64,000 bases of DNA from an uncultured Saprospiraceae bacterium (GTDB lineage: Bacteria > Bacteroidota > Bacteroidia > Chitinophagales > Saprospiraceae), in the NCBI GenBank assembly GCA_938045585.1, contig CALIAU010000007.1:62001-126000 (forward strand), written 5' to 3'. The notes beneath the pieces were generated by a model. That model saw nothing but the letters and a program-made list of their open reading frames with translations, had not been told where the DNA came from and searched no databases. Positions 44,586-54,607 of the stretch are shown here, in pieces. The position numbers were made by a program, and so were the translations under genes. Numbering within the stretch: the stretch's first letter is position 1; each line of letters begins with the position of its first letter.

Positions 44586-46274
44586 ATGAATAAAATACTA
44601 CTTCCCTTCCTTCTCAGTTTTTGCTCCGCTTTCCTTCTTGCAAACAATGACTTTACCATTGAAAAATATCATGTTGATATACAAGTATCAGAGGCAGGTA
44701 TTATACAGGTGGTCGAAACAATTGACGTGAATTATCACAAAAAAATGCGCGGTATTTATCGGGACATAAACACACATGGAAAATTCTTATCACACACACA
44801 GCGCCTGACACTTTCAGATATTCATGTAGACAACTACAAGTATAAGGTAGAGAAAAAATCTAAGCAGTTCCGCATTAGAATCGGTGACGCAAACAAATAT
44901 ATTCAAGGACGTCACACATACACTATTCACTATACTGCAGCGAATGGAATATTAAATTTTGAAAACCACGAAGAGTTTTATTGGAATGTGATCTCACCAG
45001 AGTGGGAACAAAAAATATTACGCGCAAGCTTTGAAATCAAGCTACCCAAAGCTATTGTATTAAGCGAGGACGATATGCGTATTCTTGCCGGCTTCGATAA
45101 GGAAACAACATCCTGGGGGAAAATAAAACAAGAAGGTGATAAGCTTATTGGAAGTTCTCTAGTTGAGTTGGGAAAAGGAAAGGGTATGTCTACTTCTTTC
45201 AAAGTACCCAAAGGCTATTTTTTTGCATCTGCTTTTACAGAAACTGAAAAGAAAAATAATTACGAGTCAACAAAAAGAAGAAAGGATCATTCTTATCCTC
45301 TTCCGCTTGCTGCGATAGCTATCTTGCTATGGGCTTACTTAACGAAGGGTAGAAATAAGGATGAATATATTCCTGAGGATGTCTATTATCCACCCTCCAA
45401 TATGACCCCAGCAGTAGTAGGCACCTTCTATGATAACACTGTAAATAACAGAGACGTAATTTCTTTGATCCCGTATTGGGGACAAGAGGGTAAAATAAAG
45501 TTAAGTGCTTTGGATAGTAGTAAAGACTCTGAAATTCTATTAGAAAAAATAGAAGACCTAGAACCCGGCAGACCAGAACACGAACAGTACTTTTTTAATG
45601 CCTTATTTAAAGACAGAAATTCTGTATTTATATCTGATTTAAAACACAAGTTTTATTCGGAGTACGCTAAGGTAAAGTCCTTGATAAAAGAAGAGGCCCT
45701 AGATCCTCCTTATTATGATCAAGAGGCTATAAAGAAATTTCATTCTTGGCCTATCTTAGTGTTTAGTCTATTTGCACTCGTAGCAGGAATGCTTAGTATG
45801 CTCCTATTTCATTTGTTCATTACTGGTGCTTCATTCATTGCCCTCGCTATTGTAGGCTTTGTAGTCTATTTCTTACCCCGTAAAAAATCAAACGAAGGAG
45901 TGCAATTAAAGCACAGCTTACAATCTCTTAAGTCTAGCATAGAAAACTTCAATGAAATGAATCTCAATCGCGTCATTGAAAAAGACCAGAACTACTTTGA
46001 AAGCCTGTTTCCCTATGCTGTTGCATTTGGAATTGATGATAGCTTTGTGGAAAAATTTGATAGTCTCGGTGCCAAAGTTCCTGACTACTATGGATACGAA
46101 AGTGGTAGGCAGGCTAGCTACAAAGATTTTAGGAAAGACCTCTCCATTGAAAAAATAGGTAAGACTATGTCTATTCCTCCTGTCGCTGACAATAAGTCCA
46201 GTTCTTTTAACCGAAGTAGTGGCGGCGGCTCAGTAGGAGGAGGTTTTGGTGGTGGTGGCGGTGGTGGTTGGTAG
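44586..46274 (+). CDS. DUF2207 membrane protein with Gly-rich tail
   Basis: 562 residues. Signal peptide (to about 20), an extracytoplasmic DUF2207 beta domain (about 22-210) with EKYHVDIQVSEAGIIQVVET and KMRGIYRDI near the start, a membrane helix (about 235-255), then a cytoplasmic part with the conserved PEDVYYPPSNMTPAVVG and VISLIPYWGQEGKIKL. Two more helices follow at about 390-435. The C-terminus is a Ser/Gly run (SSGGGSVGGGFGGGGGGGW), as in most members. Function of the family is unknown. The stop codon lies in a hairpin shared with the convergent gene. Confidence 0.88.
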   Translation: MNKILLPFLLSFCSAFLLANNDFTIEKYHVDIQVSEAGIIQVVETIDVNYHKKMRGIYRDINTHGKFLSHTQRLTLSDIHVDNYKYKVEKKSKQFRIRIGDANKYIQGRHTYTIHYTAANGILNFENHEEFYWNVISPEWEQKILRASFEIKLPKAIVLSEDDMRILAGFDKETTSWGKIKQEGDKLIGSSLVELGKGKGMSTSFKVPKGYFFASAFTETEKKNNYESTKRRKDHSYPLPLAAIAILLWAYLTKGRNKDEYIPEDVYYPPSNMTPAVVGTFYDNTVNNRDVISLIPYWGQEGKIKLSALDSSKDSEILLEKIEDLEPGRPEHEQYFFNALFKDRNSVFISDLKHKFYSEYAKVKSLIKEEALDPPYYDQEAIKKFHSWPILVFSLFALVAGMLSMLLFHLFITGASFIALAIVGFVVYFLPRKKSNEGVQLKHSLQSLKSSIENFNEMNLNRVIEKDQNYFESLFPYAVAFGIDDSFVEKFDSLGAKVPDYYGYESGRQASYKDFRKDLSIEKIGKTMSIPPVADNKSSSFNRSSGGGSVGGGFGGGGGGGW

Positions 46275-46289
46275 TATATTGTATACTAC
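46271..46289. terminator. Hairpin spanning both stop codons of convergent genes
   Basis: GTAGTATA-TTG-TATACTAC, a perfect 8-bp stem. The left arm contains the TAG stop of the DUF2207 gene; the right arm contains the complement of the TAG stop of the WG-repeat gene. No T run on either side, so termination would be weak. Confidence 0.4.
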
Positions 46290-48988
46290 TCTGTTAGCCT
46301 GAACTCCTTGCCATTTCGCCAATCAATTACATAAGGCGGTTCGTTCCTAGCGCTAAACACTGCAATAAATCCTTCTGGTAAATCTAAGCCATAAATACTC
46401 TGTGCTAATTTACTTTGAGGGCCAGTCAGTTTTTCTGAAAGCTTTTCATAGTTATTCCCATCTTTGTCAAATACATGTTTACTTGTTGTGATATAGGGAC
46501 TTGTTTTATTTCTTGTGGTAACCGTCATAACATAAAGAAGCTCTGAAATTTTTTCTATCCTCCAAGAATCACCAGGATCTCCTATTTTTATTTTTTTATC
46601 TCCCCCTACATACAAATAAACTGCCGTTGTATCTGCACTCGTAAATAAGCCCGAATTATATTGGACCTCTTGATTTGTAGCCTGGATAAGGACCTTTCCA
46701 TTCAAATCAATAATTCCTTTTTTGTCTTCCTTGATCGCTACAACTAAGGTACTGTCTTCTGGCATTATGCGCAATCGGTCATAGTTCGTTTTAAGTAAGG
46801 TCTTATTGTTTAGGTCGATAATGCTTGCATATGTATTCCCCTCTTTGTCTTTTCCACTTACAGTTGTGTATTGATAAATAAAAGGGTCTGCTTCTATATA
46901 CGTAAGATTAGAAATTTCATTTCCCTTTATATCAATATATCCCATGCGATAATTTGGCTTTTCCATGTTTCTATATTTTTCCATGGCCAACCTAAAATCT
47001 TGATACATTCTGATCTGTTCGAGATTATTTAAGTAATCTTTTTTATCCAATATCTTACCAACAACAAGCCTGTTGTTATGAATTTTCTCATTGGAGTCTC
47101 GTTCAAAAAAATCATACGCTTGCTCTGATATTTTCTTTCCTTCTCTATCATATAAATAAAAACTCATATCATCATATTTACCTATTGCATACAGTTCACT
47201 TCCTATGGTAAAAATTAGATGCCTATCTGGTTTGACTATCCATTCGCCTTCAAAGTTTATGATTCCCTGTCTAGGTTTTTCTGCCTGTGATAAATAATCT
47301 TCTCGATGTGCTACACGAATACCACCCGTTTCTCCCGTCTTATTGTATGTATAATTTTCTGGCAAGGCATACCCGGAAGGACTGATCTCTCTGCCCTTAT
47401 CATTAAAAATTACATTTAGATGTGTCTCTGGTGTTTTTTGATTTTTCCTTCGTCCAAAATATATATAGCGACCTGTTTTCGCATCGTTATTAGAAAAGAA
47501 ACTATACTCCGTATCTGGATATTCTCTCCCGTTTTGATCAACACGCGTTTGCCTCTGCTGTCTACGAAACTCCTTTGTCCCGATAAATTCACCTGTCAGT
47601 GAATAATGCTGGATGCTATCTTTACTAATAAAATAAAAGCCAGCGTCATCACACTGAACATTTCTTTGAGAAGGGTTTAATGGATACACTTCCTTTCCAG
47701 CAAAATTATACAGAGACATACTATCTCTTTGTGCACTTGCCTTGATCAGATTGCATTTACCTATAAACCGAATCTCTCGATACCTAAGTGGAACTATAAC
47801 TTTCCCTAAGCTGTCAACCAAACCTCTTTTGATAGGATATCCTGTGTCTGCACGGACTTGAAAGTACCCTGAGTTACCCTTAACGTCAGGCGTGATTTCG
47901 GCATAATCCATTTCTAGAATTCTATTGAAATTACTGTCCAAAACACCAGAAGTATTGTTTAGGTCAGTAAACACATATCGTCCATGCTGTCCTACTTGCA
48001 CATTCTTATAAAGGGTATCTAATATGAGATTACCCTGCTTATTTATCAGTCCTACCTTAGCTGTTCCTCTAATTAAAAATTGGTCCTCTTTAAAGTCTCT
48101 TGGTTTTTCAATGGTATACCCTTCGTATTCAAAAACTAAATCTCCATCTAAGGTGTAGACAGTTCCCTTTTCCTCTGTATTCATCACAACAAGATTATCG
48201 TACACTTCTAATCTTCCAGGCTTAAATATTTCCTTACCATTTAAGTCTAACAGCGTTACTCTATTTTCTGTCCTTCCGTTTTCTAAAGTATATTCGCGTG
48301 TTGCTTTAATATGCTTACCGGTAGATATAGGATACAAATATTTGTAATTATAGTCGCTTAGTTGTTTCCCCTCAATAGAAAAAAGGGCACGTTTTTTTTC
48401 CTTATTCCTCGTGTAAAAAAAGTACGGGTTGAGGACATCACCATCATACACATCCTCTACTAAAACTTCAACGCCTGTACTGTCCAGAAAATTAATAGTG
48501 TTGTTTGGTTTGGCAACTCTAACAAGATGATTTTTTGCAATGATTGGACTTATCATCGCTCCATCTATTTCCCTTATTGCCTTGGAAAGATCTTTGTATG
48601 CTGTGTAGCTTGATTTGGGATAATCTGGATGTATATAAAACACTTGATCATTATCATTGACTATCAGTTTATACAACTTAGGAACCTCTATGATATTACC
48701 TCGTTCATCTAATCTATGATACGCATTTAATATGCTTATACTCTTATACTTTGGTTCTATCAGGACATCTCCTTTATCGTTTATAAGCCCCCATAGGTTT
48801 CTCTTCTTGACACGGATCAGGCCTGAGTTCGCCACATATTTTATCTCTTGGAATTGTGGTTCTACAATTATATTTCTAGACAAATCTGCCAGGCCTACCC
48901 AAGCTTCCTCATCAATGATAGGAAGGTTTTGTCCATATACGTACAAGAAGAAGAGTGAAAACAATAGAGAAGAAAGAAATTTTAACAT
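46286..48988 (-). CDS. WG-repeat secreted protein
   Basis: 900 residues with a signal peptide (to about 19, VYGQ). It consists of many WG repeats (KLWGLI / GLINKQGNLILDTLYKNV type): clear copies at about residues 62-80 (RNLWGLINDKGDVLIEPKY), 310-330, 380-400 (RGLVDSLGKVIVPLRY) and 740-760 (KGIIDLNGKVLIQ). WG repeats form beta-rich scaffolds of unknown function, often at the cell surface. No T9SS tail or membrane anchor is visible, so it is probably periplasmic or outer-membrane attached. Confidence 0.85.
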   Translation of the reverse strand: MLKFLSSLLFSLFFLYVYGQNLPIIDEEAWVGLADLSRNIIVEPQFQEIKYVANSGLIRVKKRNLWGLINDKGDVLIEPKYKSISILNAYHRLDERGNIIEVPKLYKLIVNDNDQVFYIHPDYPKSSYTAYKDLSKAIREIDGAMISPIIAKNHLVRVAKPNNTINFLDSTGVEVLVEDVYDGDVLNPYFFYTRNKEKKRALFSIEGKQLSDYNYKYLYPISTGKHIKATREYTLENGRTENRVTLLDLNGKEIFKPGRLEVYDNLVVMNTEEKGTVYTLDGDLVFEYEGYTIEKPRDFKEDQFLIRGTAKVGLINKQGNLILDTLYKNVQVGQHGRYVFTDLNNTSGVLDSNFNRILEMDYAEITPDVKGNSGYFQVRADTGYPIKRGLVDSLGKVIVPLRYREIRFIGKCNLIKASAQRDSMSLYNFAGKEVYPLNPSQRNVQCDDAGFYFISKDSIQHYSLTGEFIGTKEFRRQQRQTRVDQNGREYPDTEYSFFSNNDAKTGRYIYFGRRKNQKTPETHLNVIFNDKGREISPSGYALPENYTYNKTGETGGIRVAHREDYLSQAEKPRQGIINFEGEWIVKPDRHLIFTIGSELYAIGKYDDMSFYLYDREGKKISEQAYDFFERDSNEKIHNNRLVVGKILDKKDYLNNLEQIRMYQDFRLAMEKYRNMEKPNYRMGYIDIKGNEISNLTYIEADPFIYQYTTVSGKDKEGNTYASIIDLNNKTLLKTNYDRLRIMPEDSTLVVAIKEDKKGIIDLNGKVLIQATNQEVQYNSGLFTSADTTAVYLYVGGDKKIKIGDPGDSWRIEKISELLYVMTVTTRNKTSPYITTSKHVFDKDGNNYEKLSEKLTGPQSKLAQSIYGLDLPEGFIAVFSARNEPPYVIDWRNGKEFRLTE

Positions 48989-49136
48989 CTTAATTGGTTT
49001 AGTGCTATGTTAAAATAGCAAAAATTATAACGCAGTAATATCCAAGTTCTGCAAAACAGCTATTCATAAAGATGTTCACAGCAATTTTTTTAATACCCCT
49101 CTAATATTTACTTTAGTAGAACAATAATATAATAGT

Positions 49137-50285
49137 ATGACGACTCGAAGAAATTTTCTCAACATGCTAGCTAAGTCAAGTGCAGTAATTCCATTTATAG
49201 GCACACAGTCTTTGGCTGCCCAAAATTCACATTTACGAAATAGTGCACCTTTAAAAATTTTGATTCTAGGAGGTACTAGCTTCCTAGGTCCTCACCAAAT
49301 TGCCTATGCCTTACAACAAGGGCATAGTATATCAACCTTTACTAGAGGGAAAACAGAACCAACAATTCACAAAGAACTATTTAAAGAAGTAGAACAACTA
49401 GTCGGTGATCGAGAAGACAATTTAGAAGCTTTAAAAGGCAGAAGATGGGATGTAGTCATAGACAATTCAGGAAGAAAAGTTTCTTGGACCAAAGCAAGCG
49501 CAGAACTACTTAAAGATAGTTGCGAACTTTACATGTACATTTCTTCTGTTAGTGTTTTTTACCCCTACTACAAAGCGAATCTTAAAGAAGAAGATGCACT
49601 TGTCCTAAAAGTGCCAGCAACAACAGAAGATGAAGATGAAAAAATGACCTATGATTATGGCGTTATGAAAGCCAATTCAGAAAATATTGCAATGGAAGTC
49701 TTTGGTAAGGATCGCACAATTATTGTTCGGCCAACCTTCATGACTGGCCCTGCTGATAGAACTAACCGATTTATGTATTGGCCAACACAGTTGGCAAAAG
49801 GGGGTGATGTTATCATTCCTGGCAAAGAGCACGATCCTGTGCAGTTCATCGATGTACGTGATATTGCAAAATGGATGATTCATCTTATCGAAAACAAAAC
49901 AACAGGCATCTTTAATGGAGTAGGTCCAGTTTCAAGAATGACGGTACCTGCCTTTGTATATGGTGCACATGCTGCATTTAGCTCGCGTGTGAATTTTATC
50001 AAGATCGATGATGAGAAGTTTTTAAAGGAAAATGACCTAACTTTCCTTGCCCCCTGGGTTCTGAATATGAAAAAATACTATGGAATTTCTCGTGTAGATA
50101 ATTCTAAAGCTATTGAAAGTGGACTGCGTTTTACACCGCTAGCAACAACCGTGAAAGACACCTATGATTGGTGGTACTCAGATGCCGTTTCAGAAGAACG
50201 CAGAAATACATTTTTAACTGAAGAGCATTCTTTAGTTGCTAAACAGAAAATGATTCTACAAAAATGGTATGCATACAGAGATTAG
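49137..50285 (+). CDS. Tat-exported NAD-dependent epimerase/dehydratase family protein
   Basis: 382 residues. The N-terminus has a twin-arginine signal, TTRRNFLNMLAKSSAVIPF ending SLAAQ, so the protein is predicted to be exported folded, with cofactor bound. The mature part is an extended/atypical SDR: ILILGGTSFLGPHQI (Rossmann loop), MYISSVSVFYPY, and YGVMKANSENIAMEVFG (the YxxxK pair). The closing region has DPVQFIDVRDIAKWMIHLI. Substrate unknown. A periplasmic sugar-nucleotide substrate is unlikely, so a secondary metabolite or sugar is more probable. Ends at a bidirectional terminator. Confidence 0.85.
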   Translation: MTTRRNFLNMLAKSSAVIPFIGTQSLAAQNSHLRNSAPLKILILGGTSFLGPHQIAYALQQGHSISTFTRGKTEPTIHKELFKEVEQLVGDREDNLEALKGRRWDVVIDNSGRKVSWTKASAELLKDSCELYMYISSVSVFYPYYKANLKEEDALVLKVPATTEDEDEKMTYDYGVMKANSENIAMEVFGKDRTIIVRPTFMTGPADRTNRFMYWPTQLAKGGDVIIPGKEHDPVQFIDVRDIAKWMIHLIENKTTGIFNGVGPVSRMTVPAFVYGAHAAFSSRVNFIKIDDEKFLKENDLTFLAPWVLNMKKYYGISRVDNSKAIESGLRFTPLATTVKDTYDWWYSDAVSEERRNTFLTEEHSLVAKQKMILQKWYAYRD

Positions 50286-50286
50286 T

Positions 50287-50334
50287 GTTAAACTAAAAAG
50301 AGGTTCTGTTTAAAGAACCTCTTTTTAGTTTAAC
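50287..50334. terminator. Bidirectional terminator, 21-bp perfect stem
   Basis: GTTAAACTAAAAAGAGGTTCT and its exact complement (50314-50334) enclose a 6-nt loop GTTTAA. The A5 and T5 tracts give a U tail on both strands. It serves the converging 49137-50285 and 50362-51468 genes. Confidence 0.9.
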
Positions 50335-50361
50335 TATGTTTAGCAATAATTACATTGTGTT

Positions 50362-51468
50362 TTATTTAAGCCCAATAGGAATTGCTACTCTACTCATTTC
50401 CCAGCCAATTTCCAAGTGTACTAGCTTTTGATTTACCTCTTTAAATCTCATACTCAGGGCTTCTAAAGCTGTTTTATCTGTTGTAACTGGCACAGTAATT
50501 TTTGCTACATCCTTTTCTTCATCTCTATTTGCTGCCCCCCAGGCTGGCATGTCAGTATTAAATATGATAGTCCATTCTGTGGGATTTACAATCGCATATA
50601 CATTATATCTTCCTGCCTTCAATTCTATATTATCAAGCATGACATCCTGATAAAAGTTTATTTCAGTAGACTCATTTGCACCGAGTCTCCAGACCTCTCC
50701 GAATTTTAATAATTCACCAAAAACTTTTCTACCCTTCATTTGTGGTCTACCGTAATGCAGGGATATCTTTGGCTTTGCTGCAGCTAGCTCTTCAGGTTTT
50801 AAGTAATTTGTGAATCTTGAATTATCTGGATAATGCACCATGTCGCCAGGACTTTTATCTACATCTGGAAAGCTAGTCACATTAAAGGCAATCGGAATAG
50901 CAACATTTGTGTCATCCCATTCAATAATCATATGGGTCATATTTTTATCTATTTCTTTAAACCCAATAGCTAAATTTTCTCTTGGCTCTTTTACTGTATT
51001 CGTCATTACTTTAAAACTCGCAGCTGTTTTAGATTGGTCGCGGTTCTCATTTCCCCAAATATGTCTTTCAGTTGAAAAATGCACCACCCAGTGATCCTGA
51101 TTTACAGTTGCAGAAACTGTATATATTCCTCTTTCTAAAACAGACCCACCTACTTCAACATCTTGGTAAAAAATAATTTCCGTTGCTTCATTTGCTCCGA
51201 GTCTCCACTCTGCTCCATAAGGAACAAGTGAACCAAATATTTGTCTTCCATTCTTTGCTGGAGAAGAATAAGATACGCGTACCTGAGGACGTTTATTTCT
51301 ATCGTCTCCTCGCAAATAGTTTCGCCATGCAACATTTGCTGGATAGTAGGACAATTGCATAGGACTTTTGTCTAGTTCAGGCCATTCCGTTTCTTGTGCC
51401 TGTACGGAATTTGTATTTAAACAAATACAAAAAAGAATAACAAAGGATAAAAAGTATTTCATATACAT
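50362..51468 (-). CDS. Tandem-DUF2911 secreted protein
   Basis: 368 residues with a signal peptide (to about 25, VQAQ). Two DUF2911 domains follow, at about 35-200 and 205-368. They match each other along their length: PQVRVSYSSPAKNGRQIFGS and PKISLHYGRPQMKGRKVFGE, then EWRLGANEATEIIFYQDV and VWRLGANESTEINFYQDV, each ending in a VAIPI strand. Most members have one copy, so this gene is an internal duplication. Function of DUF2911 is unknown. Confidence 0.88.
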   Translation of the reverse strand: MYMKYFLSFVILFCICLNTNSVQAQETEWPELDKSPMQLSYYPANVAWRNYLRGDDRNKRPQVRVSYSSPAKNGRQIFGSLVPYGAEWRLGANEATEIIFYQDVEVGGSVLERGIYTVSATVNQDHWVVHFSTERHIWGNENRDQSKTAASFKVMTNTVKEPRENLAIGFKEIDKNMTHMIIEWDDTNVAIPIAFNVTSFPDVDKSPGDMVHYPDNSRFTNYLKPEELAAAKPKISLHYGRPQMKGRKVFGELLKFGEVWRLGANESTEINFYQDVMLDNIELKAGRYNVYAIVNPTEWTIIFNTDMPAWGAANRDEEKDVAKITVPVTTDKTALEALSMRFKEVNQKLVHLEIGWEMSRVAIPIGLK

Positions 51469-51533
51469 GTTTCTTGATTTAAAAATTGTTTACAGTAGTA
51501 AATGCATTAAACTCAATTTAGTTTAGAATATTC

Positions 51534-53921
51534 TTAATTAAAAACAATATTTGAAAACAAATACTGACCAGACTTCCAAAAAGATCTAAACAGGGGGTTG
51601 TCTACCATATAAACGACCGAACCCTGACCCATCTTTTCTTCACCTAATACAAGCGTCCCTTTTAATTTTGGTTTAAGTTTGGAGCCTATAAACCCATGGC
51701 TTTTGTAGTTTTCTGGAATTGATAGTATCGTATGCCCTCTTTTTAGTGTGTAGAAATCTGCATTCGTCTTTAATGTATGGTAAGAATCTAAATTTAGTGC
51801 GTAGGGGTGCGACTGATCCATTTCTGTACTTAGGACTGCACCAGGCATACCTTGACTAATTCTATCTCTCTGTTTATGGCTATAAGGCACTTGTTTGTCC
51901 CCAAGCTGTTCCTCTACTTCTTCTTCTTTTTGTGAAAGACCAAATTCATTACTGCTTGCAAATTGTGCATTACTATTACCAATCAAAATTAACTTGCCTC
52001 CATTTCTAACCCAAGATTTAATTGTCTTGAGTTCACCCTCATTGAAATTGCTATAGTTATCTGGAATAATAAATATATTAAAATCTTGTAAGGCCTTGTC
52101 ACTAATAGATGGCTTGTGAATATTTGTTATTGGATATTCAATCACTTGTTCGAAAAAATGCCAAACCTGACCAAACGTGTATGCACTTACCTCCTCTCCA
52201 GTTAAACAAAGTACTTTTGGGGTATTTACAAATTTTACCTTATTTCCTCCTATATCTGATCCGCTTTGCGCCATCCCCGTATCTAAAGAATAGATACCAT
52301 CTAAGTCAAGTTGACTTATCTCTTTTCCTAAGTCAATCTTCTTATTGTCTGCCTGTGTAATAATGATGCTTCCGGCATCTACCGTGTTATTTTTAAAACT
52401 GATATTTTCTTCATTCACTCTATACTTTATTCCCGCTTGCGCTAATCTGCCCATTGCCCTTCTTCCCCTTACTCCATTTGGGCCAATCACAAATAATTTT
52501 GCAGCCCCGTCCAGTGCTGTTCCTTTTTGTTCCATCTTGTTCTCCTGAAAATTTGGTACAGTGCCCTGCGTACTTACATGTAAACCATAGGCAAGCGGTA
52601 AAGACCAACTTGTAATATCATAGGTCAAAGAATCCTCCAAGATGGGGTCTTTCTCCATTAAGACTTCTAGTAGGGTGGATTTCATTTGATTCTTCGGAAT
52701 AACTAATTTGCCATCCTTGTTATAGCCGCAATCTATCTTGTTTTTTAGCATTAGATCTGCAAATTCATCCAAAAGATTTGCGGAATTATTTTCTAAGACA
52801 TAAGCACCATTCCGTTTATTATTTCCTAGGTACGCCTTATGTTGTCGTTTGAGTTCTTCCTTATTATTGTAGGCAGCTTCAATCGTAGCGAAAGCGGCTG
52901 TTGTATGGTGTTCAATACGTTCTCGAATAGTCAACTCTTCGTGTGCTTCTGTAAAGACAGACCTACCAGCTCGCCCACTTCCAGCTTGCTCATATGTCAT
53001 TCCAATCGCACCATTAAACATAGGATAGGTATCTCCATAACTGGGATAGAATAGATCAAAGGTTTCTTTGGTAAAATACAACCATCCCTCTTTGTCAAAG
53101 TAGGATGCAATGTTCTTCCCCACACGTTCTTGAAAATCATATTGCCAGTCGGTGATTTTTTCATGATAGGGTTTTGCCGCAGGTGCAAAATAGTAATGTG
53201 CATCTACGCCCATTTCATGAAAATCTCCATGTACATGGGGTAGCCATTTATTGTAGTGCGGCATGCGTTGTTGTGTCTCTATTTGTGATTGCCATGCCCA
53301 GTCTCTATTTAAATCAAACATGTAATGATTTGTACGTCCGCCTGGCCAGGGTTCATCATGCTCTCTGTCAATGCGTTCTGGATGGGTTGTTTTACCTGCC
53401 GTTCTCCAGACCCAGTGCGTATATCTAGAATATCCATCAGGGTTAATACAGGGATCAATAATGACGATAAGATCTTTCAACCAATTTCTCGCTCTTGCAT
53501 CAGAAACCACTAAATCATATAAAACTTGCATCGAACTTTCAGCGCCTGCTGCTTCATTCCCATGTACATTAAAGCTGAGCCAAACAATGGCAGGCGTCTT
53601 TTCAGAAAGGGATTGATTTGTCTGCAAGGCACTTAGGTGTTGCTCTCTTATATTTTCTAAGTTATTTAAGTTCTCTGGTGTGGATATAAAGCTGAGCAGC
53701 AAGGGACGTTTTTCATTTGTTTTCCCGTATTCAATTGTTTGAATATAGTCTGATTTTTTAGTCAGGTATTCTACATAATCTACAAGGAGGTGATGAGGGG
53801 TAAAATGTTCTTTGTAAAGGGTGGGTAAAAAATCTTCCGGTGATTGTACCTGTGCCTTTGCTTGATATGATTGTAGAACTATAATTAATGCAAAAAGTGA
53901 CAGGATAAAATGTCTGTTCAT
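51534..53921 (-). CDS. M14-family zinc metallocarboxypeptidase, secreted
   Basis: 795 residues with a signal peptide (to about 23, SYQAKAQ). Peptidase M14 domain about 40-350: zinc ligands in FNVHGNEAAG (HxxE), the NPDGYSRY segment, the downstream zinc His in HVHGDFHEMG, and the catalytic Glu in MTYEQAGSG. The second half (about 400-795) contains a Rossmann/GATase-like segment (IFIIPDNYSNFNEGELKTI ... GGKLILIGN) seen in related large M14 proteins of Bacteroidota. It trims peptides in the periplasm or outside. The upstream DUF3109 gene stops 1 bp before its start codon, so the two form an operon. Confidence 0.88.
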   Translation of the reverse strand: MNRHFILSLFALIIVLQSYQAKAQVQSPEDFLPTLYKEHFTPHHLLVDYVEYLTKKSDYIQTIEYGKTNEKRPLLLSFISTPENLNNLENIREQHLSALQTNQSLSEKTPAIVWLSFNVHGNEAAGAESSMQVLYDLVVSDARARNWLKDLIVIIDPCINPDGYSRYTHWVWRTAGKTTHPERIDREHDEPWPGGRTNHYMFDLNRDWAWQSQIETQQRMPHYNKWLPHVHGDFHEMGVDAHYYFAPAAKPYHEKITDWQYDFQERVGKNIASYFDKEGWLYFTKETFDLFYPSYGDTYPMFNGAIGMTYEQAGSGRAGRSVFTEAHEELTIRERIEHHTTAAFATIEAAYNNKEELKRQHKAYLGNNKRNGAYVLENNSANLLDEFADLMLKNKIDCGYNKDGKLVIPKNQMKSTLLEVLMEKDPILEDSLTYDITSWSLPLAYGLHVSTQGTVPNFQENKMEQKGTALDGAAKLFVIGPNGVRGRRAMGRLAQAGIKYRVNEENISFKNNTVDAGSIIITQADNKKIDLGKEISQLDLDGIYSLDTGMAQSGSDIGGNKVKFVNTPKVLCLTGEEVSAYTFGQVWHFFEQVIEYPITNIHKPSISDKALQDFNIFIIPDNYSNFNEGELKTIKSWVRNGGKLILIGNSNAQFASSNEFGLSQKEEEVEEQLGDKQVPYSHKQRDRISQGMPGAVLSTEMDQSHPYALNLDSYHTLKTNADFYTLKRGHTILSIPENYKSHGFIGSKLKPKLKGTLVLGEEKMGQGSVVYMVDNPLFRSFWKSGQYLFSNIVFN

Positions 53922-53922
53922 A

Positions 53923-54507
53923 TTATTCTTTTTGATAGCGGTTTATGTAAGCGGCATCCATTTCATTATAAAAAGCCTCTCCATATTTTCTAATCAGAGC
54001 TTCTTTTAAAAAACGAAATAAAGGGACTTGTTTTTTTTCTCCGTTTTGACACGCTGCATTACAAATATCCCATCGATTATAATTTATAGCCTCAAAACCT
54101 GTTTTCTCGTTTTTTGAAATCCTTACCGGATACAGATGGCAAGAGACAGGCTTTTTAAATGTAATCTCGCCTTTATAGTATGCATGTTCAAAAGCACATT
54201 TTGCAATGCCTAAGTCATCTCTAAAAAGAAAGACACAACTTCCGTCCTCATGAAGTGGTGTTCCTTTAAACTGCTCTTTGCCAAAAACATCATAAACACC
54301 CTTATCTTTTACCTTTAATTTTGATGATTCTGGAAGATATTCCCACACTTTGTCCAAAAGGGTTTTTATTTCATCAATTTCCGCATCTTCTAAAGGAGCG
54401 CCATAATCTCCCTCATAACAACAAGCCCCTTTACAGGCATCCAATTTGCAAAAAAAGTACTCCTCTAGGACATCATCGCTAATAAGTACATCATCAATTA
54501 GTAACAT
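53923..54507 (-). CDS. DUF3109 cysteine-cluster protein
   Basis: 194 residues with a Cys arrangement typical of DUF3109/YkgJ-like proteins: FFCKLDACKGACCYEGDYG near the N-terminus (C19, C24, C28, C29), a Cys in EDGSCVFLF, a Cys in IAKCAFEHAYYKG, SCHLYPVRI, and CNAAC near residue 160. Such clusters probably bind an Fe-S centre or zinc. Function unknown. Cotranscribed with the M14 peptidase (1-bp gap). Confidence 0.86.
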   Translation of the reverse strand: MLLIDDVLISDDVLEEYFFCKLDACKGACCYEGDYGAPLEDAEIDEIKTLLDKVWEYLPESSKLKVKDKGVYDVFGKEQFKGTPLHEDGSCVFLFRDDLGIAKCAFEHAYYKGEITFKKPVSCHLYPVRISKNEKTGFEAINYNRWDICNAACQNGEKKQVPLFRFLKEALIRKYGEAFYNEMDAAYINRYQKE

Positions 54508-54607
54508 CTAAGCAAAATGAGCAATTTAAACCGAATTTTGTATCAAAATGGAATTATAATTCGTTAATAAATATTGTAATTTTAGAACTTGTAAAATAAA
54601 TAAGCAA

